Shown piece by piece: positions 1-6,823 of a stretch of 10,896 nt of DNA (positions are counted from its first letter, which is position 1; each line of letters opens with the position of its first letter). The DNA lies in NCBI GenBank assembly GCA_018725275.1, contig QLUC01000055.1:1-10896 (forward strand), written 5' to 3'. The notes under the pieces were generated by a model, which worked only from the letters and a program-made list of their open reading frames with translations, ran no database searches and had not been told where the DNA came from. Both the position numbers and the translations under genes were made by a program. Source of the stretch: Bacillota bacterium. Its GTDB lineage: Bacteria; Bacillota; UBA994.

Positions 1-279
1 GCCCATTACTACCACTTGGGCGCTCATTTCTCCTGTGGGCTTCAGCAAGATGGGGTTCATGGCTACTTCTGGCTCTATACCGCAGGCTTCAGCCTGGAGC
101 GCTTGTGCTCGGCCAATCTCTAGGCCGTCGGGCGTAACATAGGAATTCAGGGCCATGTTTTGCGATTTGAAGGGGGCTACAGAAAAGCCCTCTTGCCTGA
201 GAATTCGGCATAAAGCAGCAGTCAGCATGCTTTTACCCACGTGGGAGGCTGTGCCTTGCACCATAATAGCCTTACCCAT
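1..279 (-). CDS. cobQ: Cobyric acid synthase CobQ/CbiP, N-terminal part (cut by window edge)
   Basis: Glutamine-dependent amidotransferase that amidates the corrin side chains of adenosylcobyrinate a,c-diamide to give cobyric acid; cytoplasmic, ATP-using. Only the first 93 codons are here and the gene continues off the left edge. The translation begins MGKAIMVQGTASHVGKSM, followed by PFKSQNMALNSYVT, then LEIGRAQALQAEACG and NPILLKP. These match the dethiobiotin-synthase-like nucleotide-binding domain that opens CobQ (P-loop GTxSxxGKS, then PFKxQNMxLNS). The P-loop has His where the family usually has Asn or Asp (GTASHVGKS). The ATG at 279 is preceded by a GAGGGAG ribosome site. The gene overlaps the end of cobU by 8 bp, which implies translational coupling in the B12 operon. 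The family call is very safe; completeness of the gene cannot be judged. Confidence 0.95.
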   Translation of the reverse strand, partial: MGKAIMVQGTASHVGKSMLTAALCRILRQEGFSVAPFKSQNMALNSYVTPDGLEIGRAQALQAEACGIEPEVAMNPILLKPTGEMSAQVVVMG

Positions 280-835
280 GTAAAATCACTCCCTCTCGTT
301 TTAAGCACAAGGGAATACTTGCGGTGCAGAGATACAATTCGTCGGCCTGTTGTGCGAGCAGGCAATTCACGCGGCCTAGAGCGTCACGGAATACTCTACC
401 CAGCTTGTAGGGCGGGACGAGGCCTAAGCCGACTTCATTAGTCACAATTATAGCAGGCCCAGTGCGCTGGCGTAGCATCGCGACCAGCTCGGAGGCCTTG
501 ACCTCCATGGTAGCAATAAAGGCCTGTGGAATTGCGAGGGCCGTGGTTTCATCCCTTACCAGATGATTGCTAACCCATAGACCAAGGCAATCGATAATTA
601 AGCATGTATCTGATAAGAGGCTATCGAGCCTACTTGCCAACTGAAGTGGCTCTTCAATCGTTTGCCAGTGGAGCGGCCGTCTACTTTGGTGTACGCTAAT
701 GCGCTCCGTCATTTCTTCATCTAAGGCTTCACCGGTAGCAATATAGGCGACTTGCGGATAATTCGCAGCATAATTCTCGGCGTAAGCACTTTTTCCACTA
801 CGCACGCCACCGGTGATTAATACTACTTTATTCAC
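272..835 (-). CDS. cobU: Bifunctional adenosylcobinamide kinase / adenosylcobinamide-phosphate guanylyltransferase
   Basis: Phosphorylates adenosylcobinamide and then transfers GMP to it, giving adenosylcobinamide-GDP, the acceptor for the lower-ligand nucleotide in cobalamin assembly. The protein is about 187 residues, normal for CobU. It opens MNKVVLITGGVRSGKSAYAE, where GGVRSGKS is the P-loop (GGxRSGKS in the family). Further family marks are YIATGEALDEEMTERI, a His near the expected guanylylation site in ISVHQSRRP, the LIIDCLGLWVSN Walker-B-like stretch and IIVTNEVGLGLVPP. I chose the GTG at 835 because a strong AAGGAGGT (843-850) lies 7 nt upstream; the longer frame starting at TTG 856 would place that ribosome site inside the gene. 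It lies 95 bp downstream of cblS, with no terminator seen between, and overlaps cobQ by 8 bp. Confidence 0.95.
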   Translation of the reverse strand: MNKVVLITGGVRSGKSAYAENYAANYPQVAYIATGEALDEEMTERISVHQSRRPLHWQTIEEPLQLASRLDSLLSDTCLIIDCLGLWVSNHLVRDETTALAIPQAFIATMEVKASELVAMLRQRTGPAIIVTNEVGLGLVPPYKLGRVFRDALGRVNCLLAQQADELYLCTASIPLCLKREGVILHG

Positions 836-930
836 GATTCGGACCTCCTTAAACAACTAGCACCTTCAAACAGAGCAATCTGAGGAACTTTTACACAGGG
901 TGCGACTTGCATCCATCTTGCAACTCCAAT

Positions 931-1668
931 TCATGTATTTGCACCCTCCTTAAATACACCAATAGCAACTAGGTTAGCGAAAGTGTCCTCAATCGTGGCA
1001 ACAGCTGCAGGGTCACAACTAAATGCAATAGCAGTAGCAGGCCCAGCTGATTTGTTCAGGATGGAGTTGTTATTTGAGCACTGCAAATGCAGTTTTGCGG
1101 CCTCGGCAATGGCCTGAGCCTCGTACAATATGCCTTTAGACCCTGCAGGAGCAACGTCTCTTATCCCAGGCTGAGCGAGTAGTCTCCTGAGTAGGGGTAT
1201 GTCTGCAATCTCTGTGTCAGTGAGTTTGACCAAAGCGCCCACTTTAGGATTACCAACGGCAAGAACAACGTCGCCTATTCGAGATAAACCGGTGCGTACA
1301 CCATCCTTGGCTTTACCTATGCAGGTGATGCCTACACCCGTCTGTACAGTGGGTATATTTTTTTCGGTAGTAACAACCGTGATTCTTTCGGGGTAGGGGT
1401 GGACGTGCCGGGCCTCAGCAAACACTCCCTGGAGAATGGGCTCAGCATCATGTTCATTGATGGCAAAAGTACAGGACAGTGCTACAAGTTCCGCGCCTGT
1501 AGCCAAAAGTTCCATTAAGGCTACCCGTGCCAAAAAGTGTCCAACTACGGACGGGTCCACGCTCAAGAAGTCGCCAGAAAGGCCCCCAATGCCACCAATG
1601 GAGTCACAGGTGATGACGATATCATCTTCCTGCCCGTTCGGCACAACTAGGAAGTCTCTACCGGACAT
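931..1668 (-). CDS. cblS: Alpha-ribazole kinase CblS (AIR synthase/PurM-like family)
   Basis: Predicted to phosphorylate alpha-ribazole taken up from outside, giving alpha-ribazole-5'-phosphate. This bypasses CobT in building the lower ligand of cobalamin. The 245-residue protein has the fold marks of the AIR-synthase-related ATP-binding family (PurM, ThiL, HypE relatives): an N-terminal GxxxDIVITCDSIGGIGG segment, then LARVALMELLATGAELVAL, a central TVQTGVGITCIGKA strand pair and a C-terminal half with NKSAGPATAIAFSC. What pins the function is the neighbour: it directly follows, and overlaps by 11 bp, a CblT-like transporter gene, the pair known from Listeria and Geobacillus. The whole set lies under a cobalamin riboswitch. 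The ATG at 1668 has no good ribosome site of its own, so translation is probably coupled to cblT. On sequence alone one could only say AIR synthase-like protein; CblS is inferred from context. Confidence 0.85.
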   Translation of the reverse strand: MSGRDFLVVPNGQEDDIVITCDSIGGIGGLSGDFLSVDPSVVGHFLARVALMELLATGAELVALSCTFAINEHDAEPILQGVFAEARHVHPYPERITVVTTEKNIPTVQTGVGITCIGKAKDGVRTGLSRIGDVVLAVGNPKVGALVKLTDTEIADIPLLRRLLAQPGIRDVAPAGSKGILYEAQAIAEAAKLHLQCSNNNSILNKSAGPATAIAFSCDPAAVATIEDTFANLVAIGVFKEGANT

Positions 1669-2140
1669 ATGTAGCTTTTCTTAAGCTCGGTACCGCGTGG
1701 AGCATAGTTGCCAGAGCTACATTTAGTAGCGAGGCCACCATAATCGAGGGAGTAGCTGCTAAGAAGAAGGGCATGCCGAATGCCGGAAGCACAATAAATA
1801 GGGCCGGCAAGATCAGACCATTGATTAGAATGCCTGCTGTAGCGCCGAGGTAAAGACTGCGCTTTGCCAATAGGCCTGCACACAAAGCCGCAGCGGCCAT
1901 GCCTAAGGATATTAGGGCATGAATTGGGATCCCCAGAGGAAACCCGCTCACGGCGGCCGTGACCACGTGCCCTAGGCCAGCGACAGCCGCCCCTAGCGCC
2001 GGGGAAATACAAAGTGCGGCGAAGTAACCTGGGACAGCATCTAGAGCAAGGCTTCCGACCATGCTGGGGATTTTGATATAGGAGCCTACCACACTGAGAG
2101 TTAGGAGCATACTTAATTGAGCGAGTTTTCTGATGTTCAA
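1658..2140 (-). CDS. cblT: Alpha-ribazole ECF transporter substrate-binding subunit CblT
   Basis: Integral membrane protein of 160 residues, predicted to be the S component of an energy-coupling-factor transporter that captures alpha-ribazole. The shared ATPase and T subunits are not in this window. It is almost wholly hydrophobic, with about five to six membrane segments: residues roughly 8-22, 30-60, 70-92, 98-118 and 125-148. The start resembles small S components (MNIRKLAQLSMLLTLSVVGSY, then IPSMVGSLALDAVPGYFAAL). The TTG at 2140 is chosen because AAAGGAGGTT (2147-2156) sits 8 nt upstream. It is the first gene after the cobalamin riboswitch and terminator, and its last codons overlap cblS. 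Substrate specificity is inferred from linkage to cblS and the riboswitch; a related S component for another B12 precursor is possible. Confidence 0.85.
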   Translation of the reverse strand: MNIRKLAQLSMLLTLSVVGSYIKIPSMVGSLALDAVPGYFAALCISPALGAAVAGLGHVVTAAVSGFPLGIPIHALISLGMAAAALCAGLLAKRSLYLGATAGILINGLILPALFIVLPAFGMPFFLAATPSIMVASLLNVALATMLHAVPSLRKATYVR

Positions 2141-2165
2141 GGGAACAACCTCCTTTCAAGTAACT

Positions 2166-2191
2166 AAAAAAACCTCAGCTTTTGGCTGAGG
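2166..2191 (-). terminator. Intrinsic terminator of the riboswitch leader
   Basis: On the minus strand a 7-bp stem CCTCAGC/GCTGAGG with a short loop is followed at once by seven T. It lies between the cobalamin riboswitch and the cblT ribosome site, so it is most likely the expression platform: with cobalamin bound, transcription should stop here. A second pairing upstream, CAAAGCT with AGCTTTG (2196-2220), may belong to the alternative fold; that part is inference. Confidence 0.88.
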
Positions 2192-2255
2192 AGGACAAAG
2201 CTAGGTAACCCAAAGCTTTGACCCAGTCCCCTCGACCGAAGGACGGTGTCGCATA

Positions 2256-2419
2256 CGGCATGGCAGGTCTCCTGGCTTAGGGATAAACGCGCCCAGCACC
2301 TTCCCATTTGCGAGAACAAACAGTGGTTGTTGCTAAGTACTACCCCTTACAGTGGCGGGACCGCTCAGGATTTTAACCTGATTCCCTTTTAACCCTTGTT
2401 ACCCAAGGGCACCATGCAG
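2256..2419 (-). ncRNA. Cobalamin riboswitch
   Basis: Cis-acting RNA aptamer for adenosylcobalamin or a related cobamide, read on the minus strand. The B12 box AGCCAGGAGACCTGCC lies at 2262-2277. The other core blocks appear in the right order upstream: GGTGCC near 2408-2413, GGGAATC near 2380-2386, then ATCCTGAGCGGTCCCGCCAC with GCCACTG at 2350-2356. The closing P1 helix is GCATGG (2412-2417) with CCATGC (2258-2263). It sits upstream of cblT, with an intrinsic terminator between, so it should control cblT-cblS-cobU-cobQ by transcription attenuation in response to B12. The ends are set by P1 and are good to a few bases. Confidence 0.96.
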
Positions 2420-2438
2420 TTTATTCGGTTCAGTCTTG

Positions 2439-2467
2439 AGTATAGCGCATGGAGCGTAAGTGCGCAA
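2439..2467 (-). promoter_or_regulatory. Candidate sigma-A promoter of the B12 operon
   Basis: On the minus strand TTGCGC and TATACT are separated by 17 nt, with the -10 about 20 nt upstream of the riboswitch P1 helix, the right place for a start that transcribes the aptamer. The -10 matches 5 of 6 consensus bases, the -35 only 3 of 6. Confidence 0.5.
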
Positions 2468-2510
2468 TGTGCCGCAATCACTCATAAAATCCAACCAAAG
2501 GACAAATGGC

Positions 2511-2795
2511 TCACGTTAGCAAGTCCAGCCTCATCTGCCGTGGTGGGGGCAGGACACCAGTTGAAATTCGTTGTAAAGGGTACCTTCCGTGGATTATCCC
2601 AAAATACTCGGTTGCGTTTTGTACTACATTTTGATTAAATCTACATGTGGCTAGTTCCCAATCCGTGGGCTCTGCTACAGGATTGCCGGTGATGGCCCCG
2701 ACATCGAGGATGCTGGTGGCACTTATTAAGACGATGGACAAAATGGCGACAACTATGAGTAGCTCAAGTAGCGAAAAACCATTTTGTTAGCGCAA
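2511..2795 (-). pseudogene. Type IV pilin-like / pseudopilin gene with stop at codon 3
   Basis: A reading frame of 94 codons carries a classic prepilin N-terminus: QNGFSLLELLIVVAILSIVL, that is a Gly|Phe prepilin-peptidase site, Glu at +5 and a long hydrophobic helix. A short soluble part follows with NVVQNATEYFGIIHGRYPL, like the alpha-helix and Tyr-Pro turn of small GspG-type pseudopilins. The expected start is the TTG at 2795, 7 nt after a strong GGGAGGT site (2803-2809). The frame from there reads TTG CGC TAA CAA AAT GGT, so a TAA stop stands at codon 3 where pilin leaders have a sense codon, and no other start lies between it and the cleavage site. As written the protein cannot be made with its leader. 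The C-terminal tail (PPPRQMRLDLL) looks unnatural and may hide a frameshift. No other pilus gene is nearby, so this is probably an orphan decaying gene, or else a base error. Confidence 0.7.
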
Positions 2796-2914
2796 TGCGA
2801 GCACCTCCCTTGCGAGGAGTATGCCCATTTTTGGAGAGGACAAGACTGGGAACGATGCGGCGATACTTGTAGGAGAGGAAATACAGCAATGAGAAGGATG
2901 TGGGGTGAGCAAAA

Positions 2915-4315
2915 GTGTTACGCCGGTTGATTGAGTTGACCTTTCGTTTTCCGATACATGTCGTCGGCGGGGCGGTGCGGGATCTCATTCTCGGCCGTGG
3001 GAGCAATGACTATGATTTGCTCATTCCAAAGCAGGATTTCCCGTCTCACCTCGCACAGATGACTGCACTGCTGGGCAAGAAGCCTTTTGTCTTACACCAG
3101 GAGAGCGAGATTTGGCGCTATCATTGCGAAGAAACGGTTATAGATGTGGCCCCCCTCCACGGAACACTCGCGGAGGATCTCGAGCGGCGCGACTTCACTG
3201 TTAACTCCATGGCCATGGAACTGAAGGATTTTGTCGCCGAGGACCATGGGGCGATCATCGACTACCATCGTGGTCGAGAACATCTAGCCGAGCAAAGCCT
3301 CGTCTTGACTGGTTCCACAGCGCTTTCTGCTGACGCCTTGCGGATTCTGCGTGCCGGACGCCTGATAGCGGAACTAGGGTTTTCACCGAGCAGTGACCTC
3401 CATGCCAAGGCGCTTCTTTCAGCACCACTTTTGCGCCAGTGCCCGGGAGAGAGAGTATGGTCTGAGCTCACTCGCCTGACGGTCGCGCCCTTCGCCTCAT
3501 CTGCCTACACTTGGCTCGAAAAGGTCGGGGCCTTGGCAGTGCTCTTTCCCGAGTTTGCCGCCGAGCGTGGGGTACTGCAAAATCAGTATCACAGCTTTTG
3601 TGTCTACGAGCATTCGTGGAGAGCTTTTTTGGGTTACCTTGAAGCATGGGAATCCCCGAAATTCGCCGAAAGCGCAGTGCGCGAGCGATTGACACAGGAG
3701 CTCGCGCAGTTGCCTGATAATATAGAGACAGTGTGTAAACTCGGGGCCTTACTCCACGACATCGGCAAGCCTCGCTCTAAGGGGTTCCGCCTTGATGGCA
3801 AAGTTACTTTTTATCGCCATGAGCAAATCGGGGTGGAAATGCTGCCGCCGCTCACGCAACGCTTGCGTCTATCGAGCGTGGAAGCCAAGCTCTTGACCCG
3901 CTTTGTGCGGTGGCACACCTACCTAGCCCAACTGGCGCGCCAACCCCGCCTGCATGAAGGGCATCTCTACCGCATGGCGCGGCGTATGGGAGCCTATTCT
4001 GTACCGCTTTCCCTTTTTAGTGTGGCAGATCTCCTGGCTAAGGGAGAGGAGATGTGGAAGGACCCCGCTTACACCGCAATCGTGACCACGCTCAACCAGT
4101 TTCTCACTGCTTGGTACTTCCGTCACGACGAAATCATTCAGCCCACACTGCCACTTAGTCCCCTGGTATTGGCCGAGGAACTAGGGCTTCCGCCCGGGCG
4201 GTGGCTCCAGGAAAGTGTGACATTTTTGGAGGAGCAGGCAGCTCGGGGTAAAGTCAAGAGTAAAGAGCAGATGATCTTACTCGCCAGACAGTACTATGCC
4301 AATATGGATAAATAG
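2915..4315 (+). CDS. cca: CCA-adding tRNA nucleotidyltransferase (class II, with HD domain)
   Basis: Adds or repairs the 3'-CCA end of tRNAs using CTP and ATP. The 466-residue protein starts with the class II nucleotidyltransferase head: HVVGGAVRDLILGRGSNDYD (residues about 16-35) carries the GG, RD and DxD metal-binding motifs. This is followed by RRDFTVNSMAMEL, the DYHRGREHLAEQ turn and DALRILRAGRLIAELGF of the nucleotide-selecting neck. A metal-dependent HD domain follows near residue 275 (LGALLHDIGKPRSK), typical of longer bacterial members. The GTG at 2915 is the first in-frame start after a TGA (2906) and follows GGGGTGAG. It runs divergently from the broken pilin gene and ends 4 bp from the end of pyk, with no terminator hairpin between. 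Poly(A) polymerases share this fold, but in a Gram-positive context CCA addition is the likely role. Confidence 0.92.
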   Translation: MLRRLIELTFRFPIHVVGGAVRDLILGRGSNDYDLLIPKQDFPSHLAQMTALLGKKPFVLHQESEIWRYHCEETVIDVAPLHGTLAEDLERRDFTVNSMAMELKDFVAEDHGAIIDYHRGREHLAEQSLVLTGSTALSADALRILRAGRLIAELGFSPSSDLHAKALLSAPLLRQCPGERVWSELTRLTVAPFASSAYTWLEKVGALAVLFPEFAAERGVLQNQYHSFCVYEHSWRAFLGYLEAWESPKFAESAVRERLTQELAQLPDNIETVCKLGALLHDIGKPRSKGFRLDGKVTFYRHEQIGVEMLPPLTQRLRLSSVEAKLLTRFVRWHTYLAQLARQPRLHEGHLYRMARRMGAYSVPLSLFSVADLLAKGEEMWKDPAYTAIVTTLNQFLTAWYFRHDEIIQPTLPLSPLVLAEELGLPPGRWLQESVTFLEEQAARGKVKSKEQMILLARQYYANMDK

Positions 4316-4319
4316 GCCA

Positions 4320-6071
4320 CTACCTGACGCGCGTCTGACCTTGGTAGACAAGACCACGCTCTCCGTCGATGGTGACAACCTGTCCGTCCTTGAGGATGCT
4401 GGTAGCGCCATTGATGCCCACGATGGTGGCTTTGTTTAAATTTAGCCCGACTATGGCGCCGTGCGAGGTAAGGCCGCCCTCCTCGGTGATGATGCCGGCG
4501 GCTCTTTCCATTGCCGCGATGTACTCGCTGTCGGTGGCTAAGGTGACGAGAATATCCCCATCCTTTGTCTTGGCATTAGCCTCAGCGGCACTTCTGGCAA
4601 CGCAAATTTTTCCTTCTGCGTTCTTGGCACCGATGCCCGTGCCCCGAGCGAGGACGTCTCCTACTACATGCACCTTGAGCACATTGGTGGTGCCGGGGAC
4701 CCCTACAGGGATGCCCGCCGTTATGACGACTAAATCGCCATTTTTTATCAAGTTACCCTGCAAGGCGCGTTTTACAGATCCTTCAATTAGGTCATCCGTC
4801 GTGGTGATCGGCGTGCCCACAATGGGGATAACTCCCCAAAGCAAGTTGAGGCGGCGGGCGACGACTGCGCTGGTCGTGATGGCAATTACCGGTGCTTGCG
4901 GGCGGTGTTTGGCCACCATGCGCGCTGTCCAACCCGAATGGGTAGGCGTGATGATGGCAGCGGCCTCAAGCTCGGTGGCCACCTGCACTGTGGCGTGGCT
5001 GATGGCGTCGGTAACGGTGGCACTTCTCACCTGACAGGCATCGGCGGTGGTTGTTCCGAGGGTTAGCGCTTGCTCCGTCCGCGCGGCGATGCGGGCCATG
5101 GTCAGGACGGACTCAAGGGGGTACTTCCCGCTGGCGGTCTCGCCGGACAGCATGATGGCATCGGTGCCGTCGAAAATTGCATTGGCGATGTCACTTGCTT
5201 CAGCCCTAGTGGGGCGGGGGTTGCGCATCATGGAATCTAGCATTTGCGTGGCCGTAATTACCGGCTTACCTAGTGCATTGCCCCTCTTGATCATCTCTTT
5301 TTGAATTAGGGGAACTTCTTCCGCCGGGAACTCTACCCCCATGTCTCCGCGGGCAACCATCAAACCATCGGCCACTTTCAAGATAGCCTCGAGATTGTCT
5401 ACGCCCTCTTTGTTTTCTATTTTGGCAATAATGGGGATATCGGACCCCAGACCTTCAAGAAAGCGGCGTACTGCGTAGACATCATTGGCGGAACGCATGA
5501 ACGACGCGGCTATGTAGTCAACACCCTGTTCTACTCCGAACTTCAGATCAGCTTCATCTTGAGGCGACAACGCCGGCAGACTAAGGGTCTTGCCGGGTAC
5601 ATTGACGCCCTTACGGTTGCTGAGCGGGCCTCCGACTATAACCCGACAAACCACTGTACTGGCGGTCGTTTGTTCCACCTTCAGTTCAAGCAGGCCATCG
5701 TCAAGCAATAAGCGGTCTCCAGGGATCACCTCGCGTGGCAGATTCAAGTAACTTACACTTACCTGCTCGGATGTTCCAGGCACAACTTGGGTGGTGAGCG
5801 TAAATAAACTGCCCGGGATGAGCTCAATGGGACCATTGGCGAATGTCCCGATGCGAATCTCAGGGCCTTTGGTATCAAGCATGATGGCCACATGCTTGCC
5901 TTCCGCCTCCGCAGCGGCCCTCACTTTGGCGATGCGCACGAGGTGCTCGTCATGTGTGCCATGGGAAAAATTATGTCGCGCGACATCAAGGCCGGCCCTT
6001 ATTAAGGCGCGTAACTGTTCCGGGCTATCACTTGCGGGCCCTATGGTGCAGACAATCTTTGTCTTCCTCAT
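4320..6071 (-). CDS. pyk: Pyruvate kinase with C-terminal PEP-utilising domain
   Basis: Last step of glycolysis: phosphoenolpyruvate + ADP to pyruvate + ATP; cytoplasmic homotetramer. The 583-residue protein starts MRKTKIVCTIGPASDSPEQL. It shows MLDTKGPEIRIG (the Glu that goes with K+ dependence), the catalytic Lys in IIAKIENKEG, metal and substrate residues in VARGDMGVE, ITATQMLDSM and IMLSGETASGKYPLE. After the allosteric domain comes an extra C-terminal region of about 100 residues with GGLTSHGAIVGLNL, the mobile PEP-utilising domain found in Bacillus-type pyruvate kinases. The ATG at 6071 follows GGAGGGAG with good spacing; a further frame extension to 6107 has no such site. The usual ARLNFSHG reads ARHNFSHG here. 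It is the last gene of a minus-strand run, 66 bp after a YczE-like gene, and may have its own promoter in that AT-rich gap, though I could not pick a clear one. Confidence 0.97.
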   Translation of the reverse strand: MRKTKIVCTIGPASDSPEQLRALIRAGLDVARHNFSHGTHDEHLVRIAKVRAAAEAEGKHVAIMLDTKGPEIRIGTFANGPIELIPGSLFTLTTQVVPGTSEQVSVSYLNLPREVIPGDRLLLDDGLLELKVEQTTASTVVCRVIVGGPLSNRKGVNVPGKTLSLPALSPQDEADLKFGVEQGVDYIAASFMRSANDVYAVRRFLEGLGSDIPIIAKIENKEGVDNLEAILKVADGLMVARGDMGVEFPAEEVPLIQKEMIKRGNALGKPVITATQMLDSMMRNPRPTRAEASDIANAIFDGTDAIMLSGETASGKYPLESVLTMARIAARTEQALTLGTTTADACQVRSATVTDAISHATVQVATELEAAAIITPTHSGWTARMVAKHRPQAPVIAITTSAVVARRLNLLWGVIPIVGTPITTTDDLIEGSVKRALQGNLIKNGDLVVITAGIPVGVPGTTNVLKVHVVGDVLARGTGIGAKNAEGKICVARSAAEANAKTKDGDILVTLATDSEYIAAMERAAGIITEEGGLTSHGAIVGLNLNKATIVGINGATSILKDGQVVTIDGERGLVYQGQTRVR

Positions 6072-6137
6072 GTTCGGCTCTCCCTCCAACGTGTTTTTCC
6101 ATAACATAAATTCCCTAATTTTTGCACATAATTAAGA

Positions 6138-6797
6138 TTAACTTGCGGCGCGGCTCTTTATCGGCACAGCAATCACCGCTCGGGTGGTGTTGTTGAGGCG
6201 GCCAAGCGAGTGAAAGATTTTAAAGGAGTTTTCAATGGCAGGACCGAGGCTAAAGGTGAGCACTACGGTACCTAGGCCCACAGGCCCACCCATGAGCCAA
6301 CCAAAGATGAGGACGGTCAACTCCATAACCGTACGCATCTTGCCTACCGGCCAACCGGTACGCGCTGTGAGCGCTAACATGAGGCTGTCTCTCGGCCCAG
6401 CCCCGAGGCCGGCACTCATGTACATGGCACCTCCGAAGCCAAAAATCAGCGTGCTCCCTGCGAGATACAGTAAAGACTGCAAGAGAGACGACGCAGGCGG
6501 GATAAGTGCCAATGCCACCGAGATATCGAAGAACCAGCCGATAAGCACCATATTCATGATCGTACCTAGAGCAGGCCGCACACCGAGAAAAAAACTAGCC
6601 GCAATTATGCACAAACCCACCAATTGGCTAACTTGGCCTTGGGTGAGCGCGACGAAGTTGGTCACTCCAAGGTGAAATACCGTCCATGAACCTACGCCTA
6701 GGGAGGCCTTGATAGAGATATCGATGCCGACCCCAATAATGGCAAAAGCAAGGGTGATATACAGGCAACGCAAGGTTAGCAGTTTTAGTCGAGACAT
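6138..6797 (-). CDS. YczE/YitT-like integral membrane protein
   Basis: Membrane protein of about 219 residues with roughly five to six hydrophobic spans (approximate residues 5-30, 45-70, 75-95, 98-125, 140-165, 170-190). The pattern of a short loop ASLGVGSWTVFHLGVT after the first span, then GVRPALGTIMNMVLIGWFFDI and later AGLGAGPRDSLMLAL, is that of the YczE-like family. The biochemical function of the family is not established and no substrate can be read from sequence. The ATG at 6797 is chosen because AGAAGG stands about 6 nt upstream. An alternative is the TTG at 6827, which would overlap the stop of the preceding chromate-transporter gene by 4 nt but has no ribosome site. It follows the CHR pair closely and is probably cotranscribed with it. 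Confidence 0.75.
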   Translation of the reverse strand: MSRLKLLTLRCLYITLAFAIIGVGIDISIKASLGVGSWTVFHLGVTNFVALTQGQVSQLVGLCIIAASFFLGVRPALGTIMNMVLIGWFFDISVALALIPPASSLLQSLLYLAGSTLIFGFGGAMYMSAGLGAGPRDSLMLALTARTGWPVGKMRTVMELTVLIFGWLMGGPVGLGTVVLTFSLGPAIENSFKIFHSLGRLNNTTRAVIAVPIKSRAAS

Positions 6798-6823
6798 AGA
6801 CATCCTTCTCTTCGCAAATATTC

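Noticed and set aside
866..916. 16-codon minus-strand reading frame (MDASRTLCKSSSDCSV) between cblS and cobU with GGAG 7 nt before its ATG
   Set aside because: It is too short and featureless to support; a match of GGAG plus ATG at this spacing is expected by chance. The 95-bp gap otherwise shows no terminator.
1647..2159. Minus-strand ORF of 170 codons overlapping cblT in another frame
   Set aside because: It is a shadow of cblT: Arg/Cys/Gly-rich, begins inside the cblT ribosome site, and lacks membrane segments.
2396..2638. Plus-strand ORF of 80 codons between the riboswitch and the pilin-like gene
   Set aside because: It starts within the riboswitch antisense strand, has no ribosome site, and covers the candidate promoter and the end of the pilin frame.
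4369..5034. Plus-strand ORF of 221 codons inside pyk
   Set aside because: It is fully antisense to conserved pyruvate kinase sequence, with Ser/Thr/Ala/Met-rich composition typical of shadow frames and no ribosome site.
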